A stretch of DNA of 64,000 nucleotides from Agreia pratensis (GCF_900177685.1 NZ_FXAY01000005.1:124001-188000), one strand, 5' to 3'. Numbered from the stretch's first letter, positions 40,674 to 48,980 are shown. Translations and numbers: made by a program. The notes: generated by a model from the sequence alone, not told the origin.

Positions 40674-41650
40674 GCATTGATCTGCGCCACCTTGTCGGGA
40701 GAGAACACTCGCTTCGGAACCACGCCGTGCACCGTCTTCGCGGGTACCGATGAGTATGCCGACCCCGTCTGGTTGGCGAACTGGGTGACCCGAAAGCTCA
40801 CCGCGAGGCTGCACAGAGCGTAGGCCTCACTCTCACTGATTCCCGCTGCTACGTGAAGCCACGCGATGAGGCCGCGCAGGCACTGCACAAGCGCGTCGTC
40901 GAGGGTGTCGCTGAACCCGAATCCGATCCACTCCGTCTCTGTCTCAACCAACGGCCCAGACAAGGGAACGTCTTTGCGGAGGTCGTAGCGAATCACGAGT
41001 TCTTCGGCGGCCGTCTCGATCGCCGTCTGGTCGACGACGCCGTCGCCCTGAACGGCATGGATGTCTCCAAACCAGACCCGTCCACCCGGTTTGAACACGG
41101 GAAGGAAGACCGAGGTGCCGGCCGTGAGCGCGTTCAGCACGAGGTTTCCGCCATACGGTCCAGACAGGATGGCGCTCGTCGCGTTCTCGCCAGACGGCTC
41201 GGTGCCGATGACTCCCACGAAGGGGTTCAGATCGAACTCGACACCGGGGACGAATTCGGCGCGCCGACGGTCGTCGTCGAAGCGGAAGTAGTGCAGATAG
41301 GGCTCGGAGAAATCATGGGGTAGCGCTCCAACGCCGAGAGGGAAGCTGTTCCAGCCCCAATCCAGAGTCCTCAGCGTCTCGATGCTGCACTCGATGACAT
41401 CGCCAGGCTCGGCTCCGATCACCTCGACGGGGCCGAGCATCGAGTAAGGGCCCTGCGGATACTTGTGGCGCAGCGGCTCCCGCTCGGCGAACGTCATGCC
41501 GAACACGGCCTCGTTTCCCCAATGAGTCCAGGTGTTGGGAAAGGACACACGGTCTCCCGAGGCGATCGACACGACCGGCGGGGCCGTCGGGTCGAGATAA
41601 CCGGATCGGATGGTGTCAGTGGTCGATTCAACGACGTGCGGCTCAGGCAT
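40652..41650 (-). CDS. Acetamidase/formamidase family protein
   Basis: 332 aa, ATG behind GGGGAGC. The pattern LGPVEVIGAEPGDVIECSI, then GGNLVLNALTAGTSVFLPVF and GDIHAVQGDGVVDQTAIETA, corresponds to the FmdA/AmdA fold (the usual motif GDxHxxQGDGE). It hydrolyses small amides to ammonia and acid. The second glutamate of QGDGE is valine here (QGDGVV), a notable deviation. Overlaps the NTF2-like gene by 22 bp. Confidence 0.82.
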   Translation of the reverse strand: MPEPHVVESTTDTIRSGYLDPTAPPVVSIASGDRVSFPNTWTHWGNEAVFGMTFAEREPLRHKYPQGPYSMLGPVEVIGAEPGDVIECSIETLRTLDWGWNSFPLGVGALPHDFSEPYLHYFRFDDDRRRAEFVPGVEFDLNPFVGVIGTEPSGENATSAILSGPYGGNLVLNALTAGTSVFLPVFKPGGRVWFGDIHAVQGDGVVDQTAIETAAEELVIRYDLRKDVPLSGPLVETETEWIGFGFSDTLDDALVQCLRGLIAWLHVAAGISESEAYALCSLAVSFRVTQFANQTGSAYSSVPAKTVHGVVPKRVFSPDKVAQINAWLRPAT

Positions 41651-41847
41651 TGCTCCCCATTCAGCTCGGTAGTGCCATCTTGCTCGACGCAGCGGGCCGC
41701 CGGATGCGTCAATTGTCGCGATCTCACGCTCGCACCGCTTAAACGGATCCCCAGCTTCGCTCCCGCCTTGAAGACGCTGAATGCCCGCCGCTAAAGCCGC
41801 CGTCAGGCATCCGGCACCACGTCGACGACCGTACGATCAACTTGCTC

Positions 41848-41859
41848 AGACGATCGTCT
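41848..41859. promoter_or_regulatory. Perfect 12-bp palindrome upstream of Sua5-like gene
   Basis: AGACGATCGTCT lies 59 bp before ATG 41918. Possible operator; no companion regulator gene is adjacent, so the factor is unknown. The rest of the gap 41651-41917 shows nothing else. Confidence 0.3.
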
Positions 41860-41917
41860 AATGAGATCGCCGGGGCGTACATCATTCACCGCGTCACGAC
41901 TCACTGAACGGAACCCG

Positions 41918-42697
41918 ATGAGCACCACACCCATCCACTGGACCGGCGGCACCCCCACCGAGGCAGTCGATCTGCTTTCGGGCGAGGGCGGCATCGCCGT
42001 CGTCGCCACCAAGGTCGGCTACATCATTATGACGAGCGACAAAGAGGGCCTCGAGCGCAAGTTCGACGCCAAGGAGCGCAACCGCAACAAACCGGGCGTC
42101 GTGCTTGTGAGCTCGCTCGAGATGCTGCGCAAGCTGGCGCAGCTCACCCCCGAGATCGACTCGCTCTATGAGCGATGCTGGAACGAGGACGTGCTGCTGG
42201 GGTGCATCCTGCCCTGGAGCGAGGACGGCAGGGCATCGCTGCCCGCCGATGGTTCAGACGAACTCATGATGGATACCCGTGGCACGTCGTGCTTCGTCAT
42301 CAAGTTCGGACTTCCGGCCGAGAACACGGCCCGCGAACTCTACGAGAAGCACGGCAAGATCGCTTTCGCCAGCTCCGCGAACCCCTCCGGCAAGGGCAAC
42401 CGGGGCCTCGTCGAAGGCATCGGCGAGCGCATCTTCGAAGCCGCCGACGTGATCATCGAGGCCGACGACTACGTCGCGTCGATCCAGCCAGACAAGGATG
42501 CCGACAGTCGCTACGAGCAGGGCGTCATGGTGTCGATGGTCGACGTATTCGGCACCCTCGTTCCCGAACAGAACGGGCAGCGATCGATCACTCCCGCTCC
42601 GACGCTCATTCGCAAGGGACTGGCCGTCGACCGCATCATGTCGCTGCTGGCCGACACGTTCTCGAGCTGGGACTACCGCCAGGGCGAGTACTACTAA
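41918..42697 (+). CDS. Sua5/YciO/YrdC family protein
   Basis: 259 aa from ATG 41918 (in-frame start 19 codons earlier lacks homology). LSGEGGIAVVATKVGYIIM, then KERNRNKPGVVLVSSLEML, then RGTSCFVIKFGL and SANPSGKGNRGLVEGIGERI follow the YrdC order (KRxxxKP and SANxSG motifs). Housekeeping Sua5/TsaC makes threonylcarbamoyl-AMP for tRNA t6A. Here the KRP motif is modified and there is a ~60-residue C-terminal extension, so it may be a paralogue with another substrate. Monocistronic. Confidence 0.7.
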   Translation: MSTTPIHWTGGTPTEAVDLLSGEGGIAVVATKVGYIIMTSDKEGLERKFDAKERNRNKPGVVLVSSLEMLRKLAQLTPEIDSLYERCWNEDVLLGCILPWSEDGRASLPADGSDELMMDTRGTSCFVIKFGLPAENTARELYEKHGKIAFASSANPSGKGNRGLVEGIGERIFEAADVIIEADDYVASIQPDKDADSRYEQGVMVSMVDVFGTLVPEQNGQRSITPAPTLIRKGLAVDRIMSLLADTFSSWDYRQGEYY

Positions 42698-42769
42698 GCC
42701 GAGATCGGTAGAGAGGTGTCGACCGGGTGCGCGCCTGGCCGGCACCTCTCGTTCCCCTATTCGGTTGGT

Positions 42770-42806
42770 TTTGGCTATTGACCTTAGCCAAACAGGAATG
42801 CATACT
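42770..42806 (+). promoter_or_regulatory. Promoter with TetR operator; predicted leaderless transcript
   Basis: TTGACC (42778-42783), 17 bp, CATACT (42801-42806); the start codon ATG 42813 falls on the predicted transcription start. Inverted arms TTTGGCTA (42770-42777) and TAGCCAAA (42785-42792) bracket the -35 box, a strong candidate site for the TetR protein encoded at 43627. Confidence 0.7.
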
Positions 42807-42812
42807 AGCCAT

Positions 42813-43634
42813 ATGACAACTTCCTCCCCCACTCGCTACATCGTCCGGCCCGAAGGCCGCATCGCCTACGACGTTCAGGGCGCCGGCCCCCTCGTCGTCC
42901 TGGTTCCCGGCATGGGCGACCTGCGCGCCACCTACCGCTACCTGGCCCCCGAGCTCGTCGCTGCCGGGTACACCGTCGCCACCACCGACCTTCGCGGCCA
43001 CGGAGACAGCGACATCACCTTCTCGTCTTACGGCGACCCCGAGACCGCTGGTGACATCGACGCCCTCATCGACGAACTGGGCAGAAAGGCCGTCATCGGT
43101 GGCAATTCGCTCGCCGCCGGCGCCGCAGTCATCGTCGCCGCAGGGCACCCCGAGAAGGTCTCCGGCCTGGTGCTGTTCGGTCCGTTCGTTCGCAATCCAC
43201 AAGCCTCGGGGTTCGAGACCTGGATGTTCCGCACGATGATGGCCCCGCTGTGGGTGACCACCATGTGGAAGGCCTATATGCCCACGCTCTACAAGGGCAA
43301 GAAGCCCGCCGACTTCGAGCAGTACCGCGCGAGCGTGGTCGCGAGCCTCAAGCGCCCCGGATACGGCAAGGCGTTCTCGCTCACGACCAGGCAGACCGAC
43401 CACGCCCCCGCAGAGGCCAGCCTCGGCAAGGTCGCGGCTCCGGCCATCGTCATCATGGGCGACAGCGATCCCGACTTCAAAGACCCGGCCGGCGAAGCCA
43501 CCTGGATCGGCGAGAAGCTGCACGCAGACGTCGTCATGGTGCCCGAGGCCGGGCACTACCCGCAGTCGCAGCGTCCCGAGATCACCACGCCCGCGGTTCT
43601 GGACTTCCTCTCCACAGTGGCTCCCGTTGCCTAG
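42813..43634 (+). CDS. Alpha/beta-hydrolase
   Basis: 273 aa. VVLVPGMGDLRATYRYL (oxyanion loop), TTDLRGHGDSD, then nucleophile elbow GGNSLAAG with Ser (near residue 97), acid strand IVIMGDSDPDFKDP and PEAGHYPQSQRPE with the catalytic histidine. The elbow NSLA is typical of epoxide hydrolase/haloperoxidase-like enzymes. ATG 42813 is probably translated from a leaderless mRNA. Its stop overlaps the TetR gene by 8 bp; the TetR probably represses this two-gene operon. Confidence 0.85.
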   Translation: MTTSSPTRYIVRPEGRIAYDVQGAGPLVVLVPGMGDLRATYRYLAPELVAAGYTVATTDLRGHGDSDITFSSYGDPETAGDIDALIDELGRKAVIGGNSLAAGAAVIVAAGHPEKVSGLVLFGPFVRNPQASGFETWMFRTMMAPLWVTTMWKAYMPTLYKGKKPADFEQYRASVVASLKRPGYGKAFSLTTRQTDHAPAEASLGKVAAPAIVIMGDSDPDFKDPAGEATWIGEKLHADVVMVPEAGHYPQSQRPEITTPAVLDFLSTVAPVA

Positions 43635-44214
43635 GGCGGGCCTCAGCCGCGACGTCGTCGTCGAAACGGCCGCGATCATGGCGGATGAGGTGGGGCTCAA
43701 CTCCCTGACACTCGCCGCCCTGGCCGAACGACTCGGCGTCAAGCAACCCTCGCTCTACAAGCATCTCGACTCGCTGGCGGGCCTGCACCGAAGCGTCTCT
43801 CTGCTCGCCAAGCGCGAACTCGGGGAGGCGATCTCGCGCGCCGCCATCGGTCGCTCCGGCTCCGACGCCATCTTCGCCATGTCGCACGCGTACCGCAACT
43901 GGGCGATCCAGCACCCCGGCAGGTACGACGTCACGCAGAGCCCTGTGGCGCCGCGAGATGTCGAGGACGAGGCCACCATGATGTCTGCCGTACAGGTCAT
44001 CGCCGACGTGCTCACCGCGTATCGGCTCGAGGGTGATGACTCCGTGGATGCGATCCGCGCCTTCCGCTCGCTTCTCCACGGATTCGTGTCGCTCGAGACC
44101 ACGGGCGGATTCGCCCTCGAGGCAGACATCGACCGCAGCTTCGAGCGGCTGATCCGCGGCTTCACGGTTGCGCTTGACCATTGGAAGGACCCGGTCGACG
44201 GTGCCCAGAGCTAG
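43627..44214 (+). CDS. TetR-family regulator with WHG-type C-terminal domain
   Basis: 195 aa from TTG 43627, overlapping the hydrolase by 8 bp. Helix-turn-helix: RDVVVETAAIMADEVG, then TLAALAERLGVKQPSLYKHLDSLAGL. The C-terminal half has HAYRNWAIQHPGRYD, RAFRSLLHGFVSLE and FERLIRGFTVAL, the WHG/TetR_C_33 pattern. It is expected to bind the inverted repeat at 42770-42792 and thus to control its own operon. Confidence 0.85.
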   Translation: MPRAGLSRDVVVETAAIMADEVGLNSLTLAALAERLGVKQPSLYKHLDSLAGLHRSVSLLAKRELGEAISRAAIGRSGSDAIFAMSHAYRNWAIQHPGRYDVTQSPVAPRDVEDEATMMSAVQVIADVLTAYRLEGDDSVDAIRAFRSLLHGFVSLETTGGFALEADIDRSFERLIRGFTVALDHWKDPVDGAQS

Positions 44215-44481
44215 CAAGCTGTGACACCGGCGTGCTACTAAACATGTGCGTCCGTAGCCCTCAGCAACGCGATGTGGTCGACGAGTCCGATAGCCAACTG
44301 AGGACAATTTTCGTTCCGCCCCAACCCAAGGTGTAGAGTTCCGAGGCTGAATCCGTCGGACTTCTCTGCTCCGAGCAATATGTCCTCATTTAGCGCCGAC
44401 CCTCAGCTCTCGCCGTCGAGAATGCGCCTGCCCCGGTCACTGCCGGGCGTTGAGCGTGCGTGCTCCGAGCCGGTGCGCCAC
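44215..44481. other. Intergenic stretch with a spaced inverted repeat
   Basis: No coding signal. TGAGGACA (44299-44306) and TGTCCTCA (44381-44388) form an inverted pair 74 bases apart, with further partial matching outside (AATTT against TATT). It could be a folded 3' untranslated structure of the TetR operon or part of a degraded element. Confidence 0.3.
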
Positions 44482-44551
44482 AATTCAGGAGAACTGCGCC
44501 GAATCGGGTGACTTCGTACGCCGCGAGGCGGTTCTACCTGAGCTGCAGCGC
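44482..44551. repeat. Dispersed palindromic repeat, copy C
   Basis: AATTCAGGAGAACTGC start, CCGAATCGGG core and GGTTCTACCTG end. It lies 9 bp beyond the stop of the convergent PAP2 gene. One base inside the right arm (TTCTACC for TTCTTCC) is changed relative to the other copies. Confidence 0.75.
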
Positions 44552-44559
44552 ACCGAGTT

Positions 44560-45267
44560 CTAGCGCCGGCCGGGCCAGAACCGCGCGAGGATCCAGTCGA
44601 CCCACACGAGGCGGGCGGCCGGCGCCACGAGTAGAGCCCAGGCGACCGAGGCGAGCGCATCGGTCGAGTAGTGCAGACCGTCGATCACGACAGAGAGCAC
44701 GACGACCACGACGAGCACGCTGCCGATGACCACTCCCGTGCGGAACCAGCGTGTGCCCGCGAGCAGATACAGCGCGGCGATCACGAGCGCCACGATGAAG
44801 ACCGTGTGCCCGCTCGGGTACGAGGCGTCGATCTGCGCCGGAGAGTAGGGATGCTCGAGCGCCTGCGCATCCGGTCGTGGCCGATCGACGAGAACCTTCA
44901 CCAGGCCCGCGGGAACCCAGGTGAGGGCGACGACTCCGGCGAAGGCGGCGGCCCTGCGCCAATTGCCGCCGACGAAGCCGATCGCCACCGCGACCAGAGC
45001 CGTGACGATGATCGCGGGCCCCGGACCGATCGCGACGTAGACCGCTGAGGTGAACGCGCCGAGGGCACCGATATGAGCCGCATTGAGGGCCTGCGAGATC
45101 GGCAGGTCGACGGGGTGGGAGCGGAGGAGAAATCCGATAAGGGTGAGTACAGCGACGGCGCACACCGCGACGATCAGCGTTCGACGAGGATGCGGGTCGG
45201 CCCGAAGAATGCGCGATTGCGCCCCGGGCATCGGTGCGGCGTGCTTCACGGCGGGCATACGGTCCAT
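44560..45267 (-). CDS. PAP2-family phosphatase
   Basis: 235 aa from ATG 45267 (ATG 45258 is another option). The three phosphatase motifs are KVLVDRPRP, SYPSGHT and GLHYSTD (the usual SRxxxxxHxxxD variant). Five to six transmembrane helices. It dephosphorylates lipid phosphates such as undecaprenyl pyrophosphate or phosphatidic acid on the outer side of the membrane. Monocistronic; the palindromic repeat copy C sits right after its stop. Confidence 0.85.
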   Translation of the reverse strand: MDRMPAVKHAAPMPGAQSRILRADPHPRRTLIVAVCAVAVLTLIGFLLRSHPVDLPISQALNAAHIGALGAFTSAVYVAIGPGPAIIVTALVAVAIGFVGGNWRRAAAFAGVVALTWVPAGLVKVLVDRPRPDAQALEHPYSPAQIDASYPSGHTVFIVALVIAALYLLAGTRWFRTGVVIGSVLVVVVVLSVVIDGLHYSTDALASVAWALLVAPAARLVWVDWILARFWPGRR

Positions 45268-45346
45268 TCGGTTGTTCGCGGGTCGCGACCAAGAGTAGGC
45301 ATCTGCGCTCGCGCCAAGCTGCGAATGGGCCGGGGCGACGGTGCGC

Positions 45347-45754
45347 TCAGCCTGAGAGAACGAACCGCTCGAGCACGACGAGTGACGAGTCGGTGAGCTC
45401 GAAACCATCGCCCAGTTCGGCTCGCATGGCTGCCGACGTCCAGAAGCGGGTGTGGCCCGCGCGCCAGTCTGCGACGGACTCGTAGCCTTCCCCCTCGGCA
45501 AGGGCGTGCTCTAGCGGCACATCTGTGAGGGCGACGACCCGCACGGCGGTGGTGTGGATCACAGCCACCCGTTCGCCGTTCGAATCAATGACGGCGCCGA
45601 CCTCGCCGACGACAGGTAGCGCTTCTTCGCCGACCTCGTATTCGCGCAGCAGCGAACTGGTGGCCGTCTTAGCGCCGGATCGGATGGCATCGACGAGGCG
45701 ATCCCGGAGGGGACCAGGGAAGGCGAATTCGACTACAGGAAGCTGGTCACGCAT
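45347..45754 (-). CDS. ASCH-domain protein
   Basis: 135 aa, of normal length. VEFAFPGPLRDRLVDAIRSGAK, then TATSSLL, VVGEVGAVIDSNGERVAVI and WRAGHTRFW show the ASCH beta-barrel (TATSS and the GExG-like loop). ASCH domains bind RNA and act with coactivators or as nucleic-acid deaminase-like sensors; the exact role here is unknown. It lies between PAP2 and kaiB, same strand, but 56 bp from kaiB's stop. Confidence 0.8.
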   Translation of the reverse strand: MRDQLPVVEFAFPGPLRDRLVDAIRSGAKTATSSLLREYEVGEEALPVVGEVGAVIDSNGERVAVIHTTAVRVVALTDVPLEHALAEGEGYESVADWRAGHTRFWTSAAMRAELGDGFELTDSSLVVLERFVLSG

Positions 45755-45810
45755 CCGACCAGCTAAGCAGGTGCCGGCCGACGCGAAAAATCAGCGGCGC
45801 TGCCGAGACC

Positions 45811-46098
45811 TCAGGCAGCGGCGAGAAGCGACTTGACCTCGTCGACTTCGTGCAGGTCTCCCACGATCGTCGTCGTGGTGGTCGATGTCTCGACGATGAG
45901 GCTCGGCGTGAAGTAGACCTTGTATCGCAGCGCGAAGTCGGGCTGCTGCAACACGTCGATGACGCGCACCTGGGAGGCCTCCGCCAGACCGTCACCGATC
46001 AGAGCGTCGAGCGTGGCCCGAGCCGATCGCGAGGCCGACGATTCTCCGGCCACGAGCAGGGTCAACTCAGCGCTTCTCGATGTCGACGTCTCGGTCAT
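45811..46098 (-). CDS. kaiB: KaiB-family protein
   Basis: 95 aa. LTLLVAGESSASRSARATL, VIDVLQQPDFALRYKVYFTPSL and TTTTIVGDL follow the KaiB/thioredoxin-like order (KaiB core motif ...TPTLVK...RIVGDL). Its start overlaps the kaiC stop by 4 bp, a kaiC-kaiB operon. In cyanobacteria KaiB binds phosphorylated KaiC and recruits KaiA; no kaiA-like gene is in this window. A Ser/Thr-rich stretch (ETSTTTTT) replaces the usual charged loop. Confidence 0.82.
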   Translation of the reverse strand: MTETSTSRSAELTLLVAGESSASRSARATLDALIGDGLAEASQVRVIDVLQQPDFALRYKVYFTPSLIVETSTTTTTIVGDLHEVDEVKSLLAAA

Positions 46099-47864
46099 TC
46101 GTGGGCTCCTTCGCCGTCGTTCGCAAGGTCGCCGTCGTTCGCGAGGTTGCCCGACCTGCGAGCGGCCACGCGAGCCTCGAGAGCGGTGGCTGTGCGCTCG
46201 AGTGCGCCGTCTCTGGTCGTTCTCAGCCGCTCGAGGTCTCGGCGGCGCAGGTCGACCTCGTTGCCCAGACCGGAGATGCGGCCTTCGAGCTCGGCCATCG
46301 AGGCGAGGATCTCGGCCTCGCCCCGCTCATACTCCACGGCGCGCAGCCAGGCCTCCGTGCGATCCTGCTCTTCTTTCTGGGCGCGCGCCGAGCCGAGAAG
46401 CACGTCGCCGTCGGCGACGTAGGCGGGGCGCAGCTCGATGCCCTCCGACGTGATCACGAGTTCTCGCACCTGATTCGTATGCGCCGTCGCCCTCGACTTG
46501 ACGATCGTCAGTGCTCTGTTGCGCTCTCCACCATTGGCTATGTAGGTGAGGTGGATCCAGTTATCTGCGATCGTCGAGATATTGCTCTTCGTCGCCTCAT
46601 CGACCGTGGCGGCGCCGTGCAGCAACGAGGTCAGCAGGACCGTGACCCCACGCTGGCTGAGGCTCGTCAGAAGGTAGCTGAGCGCCTCATCGGCGAAAGG
46701 ATGTCCGGAACCGGTCAACGCCGAGACAGGGTCGATGACCACCGCATTGGCACCCAGGTCGTCGACGGCGCGAACGATGCGCAGGGCCGACTCCTCAGGT
46801 GTGCCGCCCGACGCCGACTCCTCGAGAATGCGCAGGCTCCCGTTCTCGAGCGGCTCACGGAATGAATAGCCAACGCTCGCGGTATGCAGCTCGAGCTGAG
46901 CGCGCACCTCGTCGAAACTCACGTAGAGAACCCGGCCCCCGTCCTGCACCACAGCGAGGGAGAATGCGGCGGCGAGGGTGCTCTTCGACGTTCCGGGCGC
47001 ACCCGAGAGCAGGGTTCTCGAACCCACGAGATATCCGCCGCCCAGCAGCGGGTCGAGCTCCTCGACGCCGGTAGGCATCCGCTGATCTGGCCGCGACGCC
47101 GGGGCGCCCGGCGCGAGTGTCTCGGATGCCAGTCCCCCAGCGATGACGACCTCGACACCATTGTTCGTCATGACCACCGGAACGATGTGCCCGATGTGTG
47201 CGGCACCTCGATATTTGGTCACCTGCAGGGTCCGCGAGATGGCGTTGCCGGTCTGCAGCCGGTCGAGCACAAGCACGCAGTCGGTCTGGTAGTCGAGGAT
47301 TTCAGCCCGGGTGCGCGCACGTTCGTTCTCTGCACTCGCCTTCGCCGTGATCAGAACAGTGAGCCCCTGACTGCGCACCCAGTCGGTCAGGCGCAGAAGC
47401 TCGCGCCGCTCGTCAGCCTCTTCGAGAAGCAGTGACAGCAGCGCGTTGAGTCCGTCGAGCATCACGATCGTGGCGCCCGAAGCGTCGGTCACGGCGAGCA
47501 AGGTGGCGATGAGACCCTGCATGTCGAACCGGCCCGAGACGTGCAGATCGGTCGGCACCCCGGTCTCGAGCACGATCAGCTCGTCTTCGGCAAATCCATC
47601 GGCACCCCAAGAGAAGCCCGCCATGTCTTCGAGCACGCTATCGGCCGTCTGCTCGAAACTGATGAAAACCGCACGTTCACCCGCGCTCACCCGATGGGCG
47701 AGAATCTGCAGACCGAGCACCGTCTTTCCGGCGCCCGCCGCCCCGAAGATGCTGATCACACGCCCCCGCGGCAGACCGCCTCCGGTGATGTGGTCGAGAC
47801 CGACTATGCCCGTTTCGAGGACAGACCGTGCTTCGACTTCGTGAAACTGCGGTTGCTCGTCCAT
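46095..47864 (-). CDS. kaiC: KaiC-family double-RecA ATPase
   Basis: 589 aa. CI domain: Walker A GAAGAGKT (41-48) with FEQ at 70-72, where Synechococcus has FEE. CII domain: Walker A GAPGTSKS (288-295) with FDE at 317-319 (YEE in Synechococcus). The segment TKSNIST (425-431) aligns with T426-D-S-H-I-S431-T432 of cyanobacterial KaiC, so the three phosphosite positions are retained. Residues about 480-570 form a charged coiled coil and the C-terminus carries a tandem LANDGD/LANDGE repeat. Translation is coupled to kaiB. Likely an ATP-hydrolysing timer or stress switch; circadian function is not shown. Confidence 0.85.
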   Translation of the reverse strand: MDEQPQFHEVEARSVLETGIVGLDHITGGGLPRGRVISIFGAAGAGKTVLGLQILAHRVSAGERAVFISFEQTADSVLEDMAGFSWGADGFAEDELIVLETGVPTDLHVSGRFDMQGLIATLLAVTDASGATIVMLDGLNALLSLLLEEADERRELLRLTDWVRSQGLTVLITAKASAENERARTRAEILDYQTDCVLVLDRLQTGNAISRTLQVTKYRGAAHIGHIVPVVMTNNGVEVVIAGGLASETLAPGAPASRPDQRMPTGVEELDPLLGGGYLVGSRTLLSGAPGTSKSTLAAAFSLAVVQDGGRVLYVSFDEVRAQLELHTASVGYSFREPLENGSLRILEESASGGTPEESALRIVRAVDDLGANAVVIDPVSALTGSGHPFADEALSYLLTSLSQRGVTVLLTSLLHGAATVDEATKSNISTIADNWIHLTYIANGGERNRALTIVKSRATAHTNQVRELVITSEGIELRPAYVADGDVLLGSARAQKEEQDRTEAWLRAVEYERGEAEILASMAELEGRISGLGNEVDLRRRDLERLRTTRDGALERTATALEARVAARRSGNLANDGDLANDGEGAHE

Positions 47865-47938
47865 GCCATCCGTTCGTTGATGTCAGGCAGGCTCCCTATG
47901 AATGCCCGGTCTCGCGATAATACCGAAAGACAGCGAAA

Positions 47939-48481
47939 TCAGCCCGCCTCGGATGAACCGAATCCACAGGTCTGGATGGTCCACGCGATGAAGGCCTGAT
48001 AGTTCGGGTCGGTCATGGCACTCTGCATCGACTGCGACTGCGTGAATCTCGGATCGAGCCCCACGTCGGAGACCAGGCTGTCGGCGGGGAACTGCGCGAG
48101 AATCCCAGCGGTCTCGTCTGTCGACGTGGCGAACACCTCTGCGCCGGCCGCGACGTCTGGGCTCACGTCCGTCATCGGCAAGAGCTGCCGAATGGCCACG
48201 CCCTGAGCCTTGACCGCCTCTAGATCCTCGCCGACCGTGCCAGCCTTCGCGGCTGCCGCAGCGGAGTTCGCGGCGCACAAGGTCGCGTATCGCTCGTCGG
48301 CAGAGCCCGCAGACCCAGCGGATGCGTCGGGCGTCGCAGTCGGGGTCGGCGTCGCCGAAGCAGATGCTCGGGTGGGGGCCGGCGGGTCAGTGGCCGCCGT
48401 CGTGGAGCATCCCGCAAGCGCGGCGGCGATAAGAGCGGCGCTGAGCAGCAGAGCGAGCCTCGCAGGTCTAGGCGATGTCAT
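47939..48481 (-). CDS. Lipoprotein of unknown function
   Basis: 180 aa from ATG 48481, with GAGGAGG nine bases upstream. Hydrophobic signal LALLLSAALIAAALAGC ending in lipobox LAGC; then a 40-residue Thr/Pro/Ser-rich linker. The mature domain is alpha-helical (DERYATLCAANSAAAAAKAG) and keeps two cysteines (TLCAAN and TCGFG). No family recognised. It lies upstream of the kaiC gene on the same strand but 75 bp from it, so co-expression is possible. Confidence 0.7.
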   Translation of the reverse strand: MTSPRPARLALLLSAALIAAALAGCSTTAATDPPAPTRASASATPTPTATPDASAGSAGSADERYATLCAANSAAAAAKAGTVGEDLEAVKAQGVAIRQLLPMTDVSPDVAAGAEVFATSTDETAGILAQFPADSLVSDVGLDPRFTQSQSMQSAMTDPNYQAFIAWTIQTCGFGSSEAG

Positions 48482-48596
48482 GGATGAGAACCTCCTCGAT
48501 GTCGTCGCGCTCAATATTGCCGCACCACCGCATCCGGTCGCACGCACTGTGTCTTTGGAGCTGGCCCCGACGCATCCGTCTCACTAGCCTCGTTCT

Positions 48597-48974
48597 ATGA
48601 ACGACCGCGCCGTGCCGAATCTGCCGTCTCGAGACTTCGACGTGACCACCGCGTTCTACGGCGCGTTCGGATTCGAGCCGAGCTACCGAAGCGACGACTG
48701 GTTGATCCTGCGCCGCGGCGAGATACACCTGGAGTTCTTTCCCTTTGCCGAGCTCGTTCCCGAAGACAGTTCGTTCATGTGCAGCATTCGCGTCGACGAC
48801 ATCGATGAGCTCTACCGGCAGATCGAGCGGGCCGGCGTCGAGGAGAAGTCGGTTGGCGCACCGCGCTTGCATCCCATCACGTTGCAGCCGTGGGGTCATC
48901 GAGCCGGATTCCTCATCGATCCCGACGGCACGCAGCTGAGTCTCATCGAGAACAGGGCGGCAGACTCCGCCTGA
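48597..48974 (+). CDS. VOC-superfamily protein, bleomycin-resistance-like
   Basis: 125 aa. NLPSRDFDVTTAFYGAFGF, then WLILRRGEIHLEFFPF and CSIRVDDIDELYRQIERAG, and GHRAGFLIDPDGTQLSLIE give the BRP/glyoxalase layout. Single VOC unit, so probably a dimeric binding protein or enzyme; substrate unknown. Monocistronic, divergent from the lipoprotein gene with 115 bp between starts. Confidence 0.82.
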   Translation: MNDRAVPNLPSRDFDVTTAFYGAFGFEPSYRSDDWLILRRGEIHLEFFPFAELVPEDSSFMCSIRVDDIDELYRQIERAGVEEKSVGAPRLHPITLQPWGHRAGFLIDPDGTQLSLIENRAADSA

Positions 48975-48980
48975 GCGATG

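Noticed and set aside
42636-43742. 368-codon minus-strand frame over the hydrolase and TetR genes
   Set aside because: Spans two plus-strand genes with clear motifs and their operator.
46095-47864. Reading the KaiC-like gene as RadA or another RecA-type ATPase
   Set aside because: Two complete RecA-like domains, the TKSNIST phosphosite segment and a coupled KaiB gene favour KaiC.
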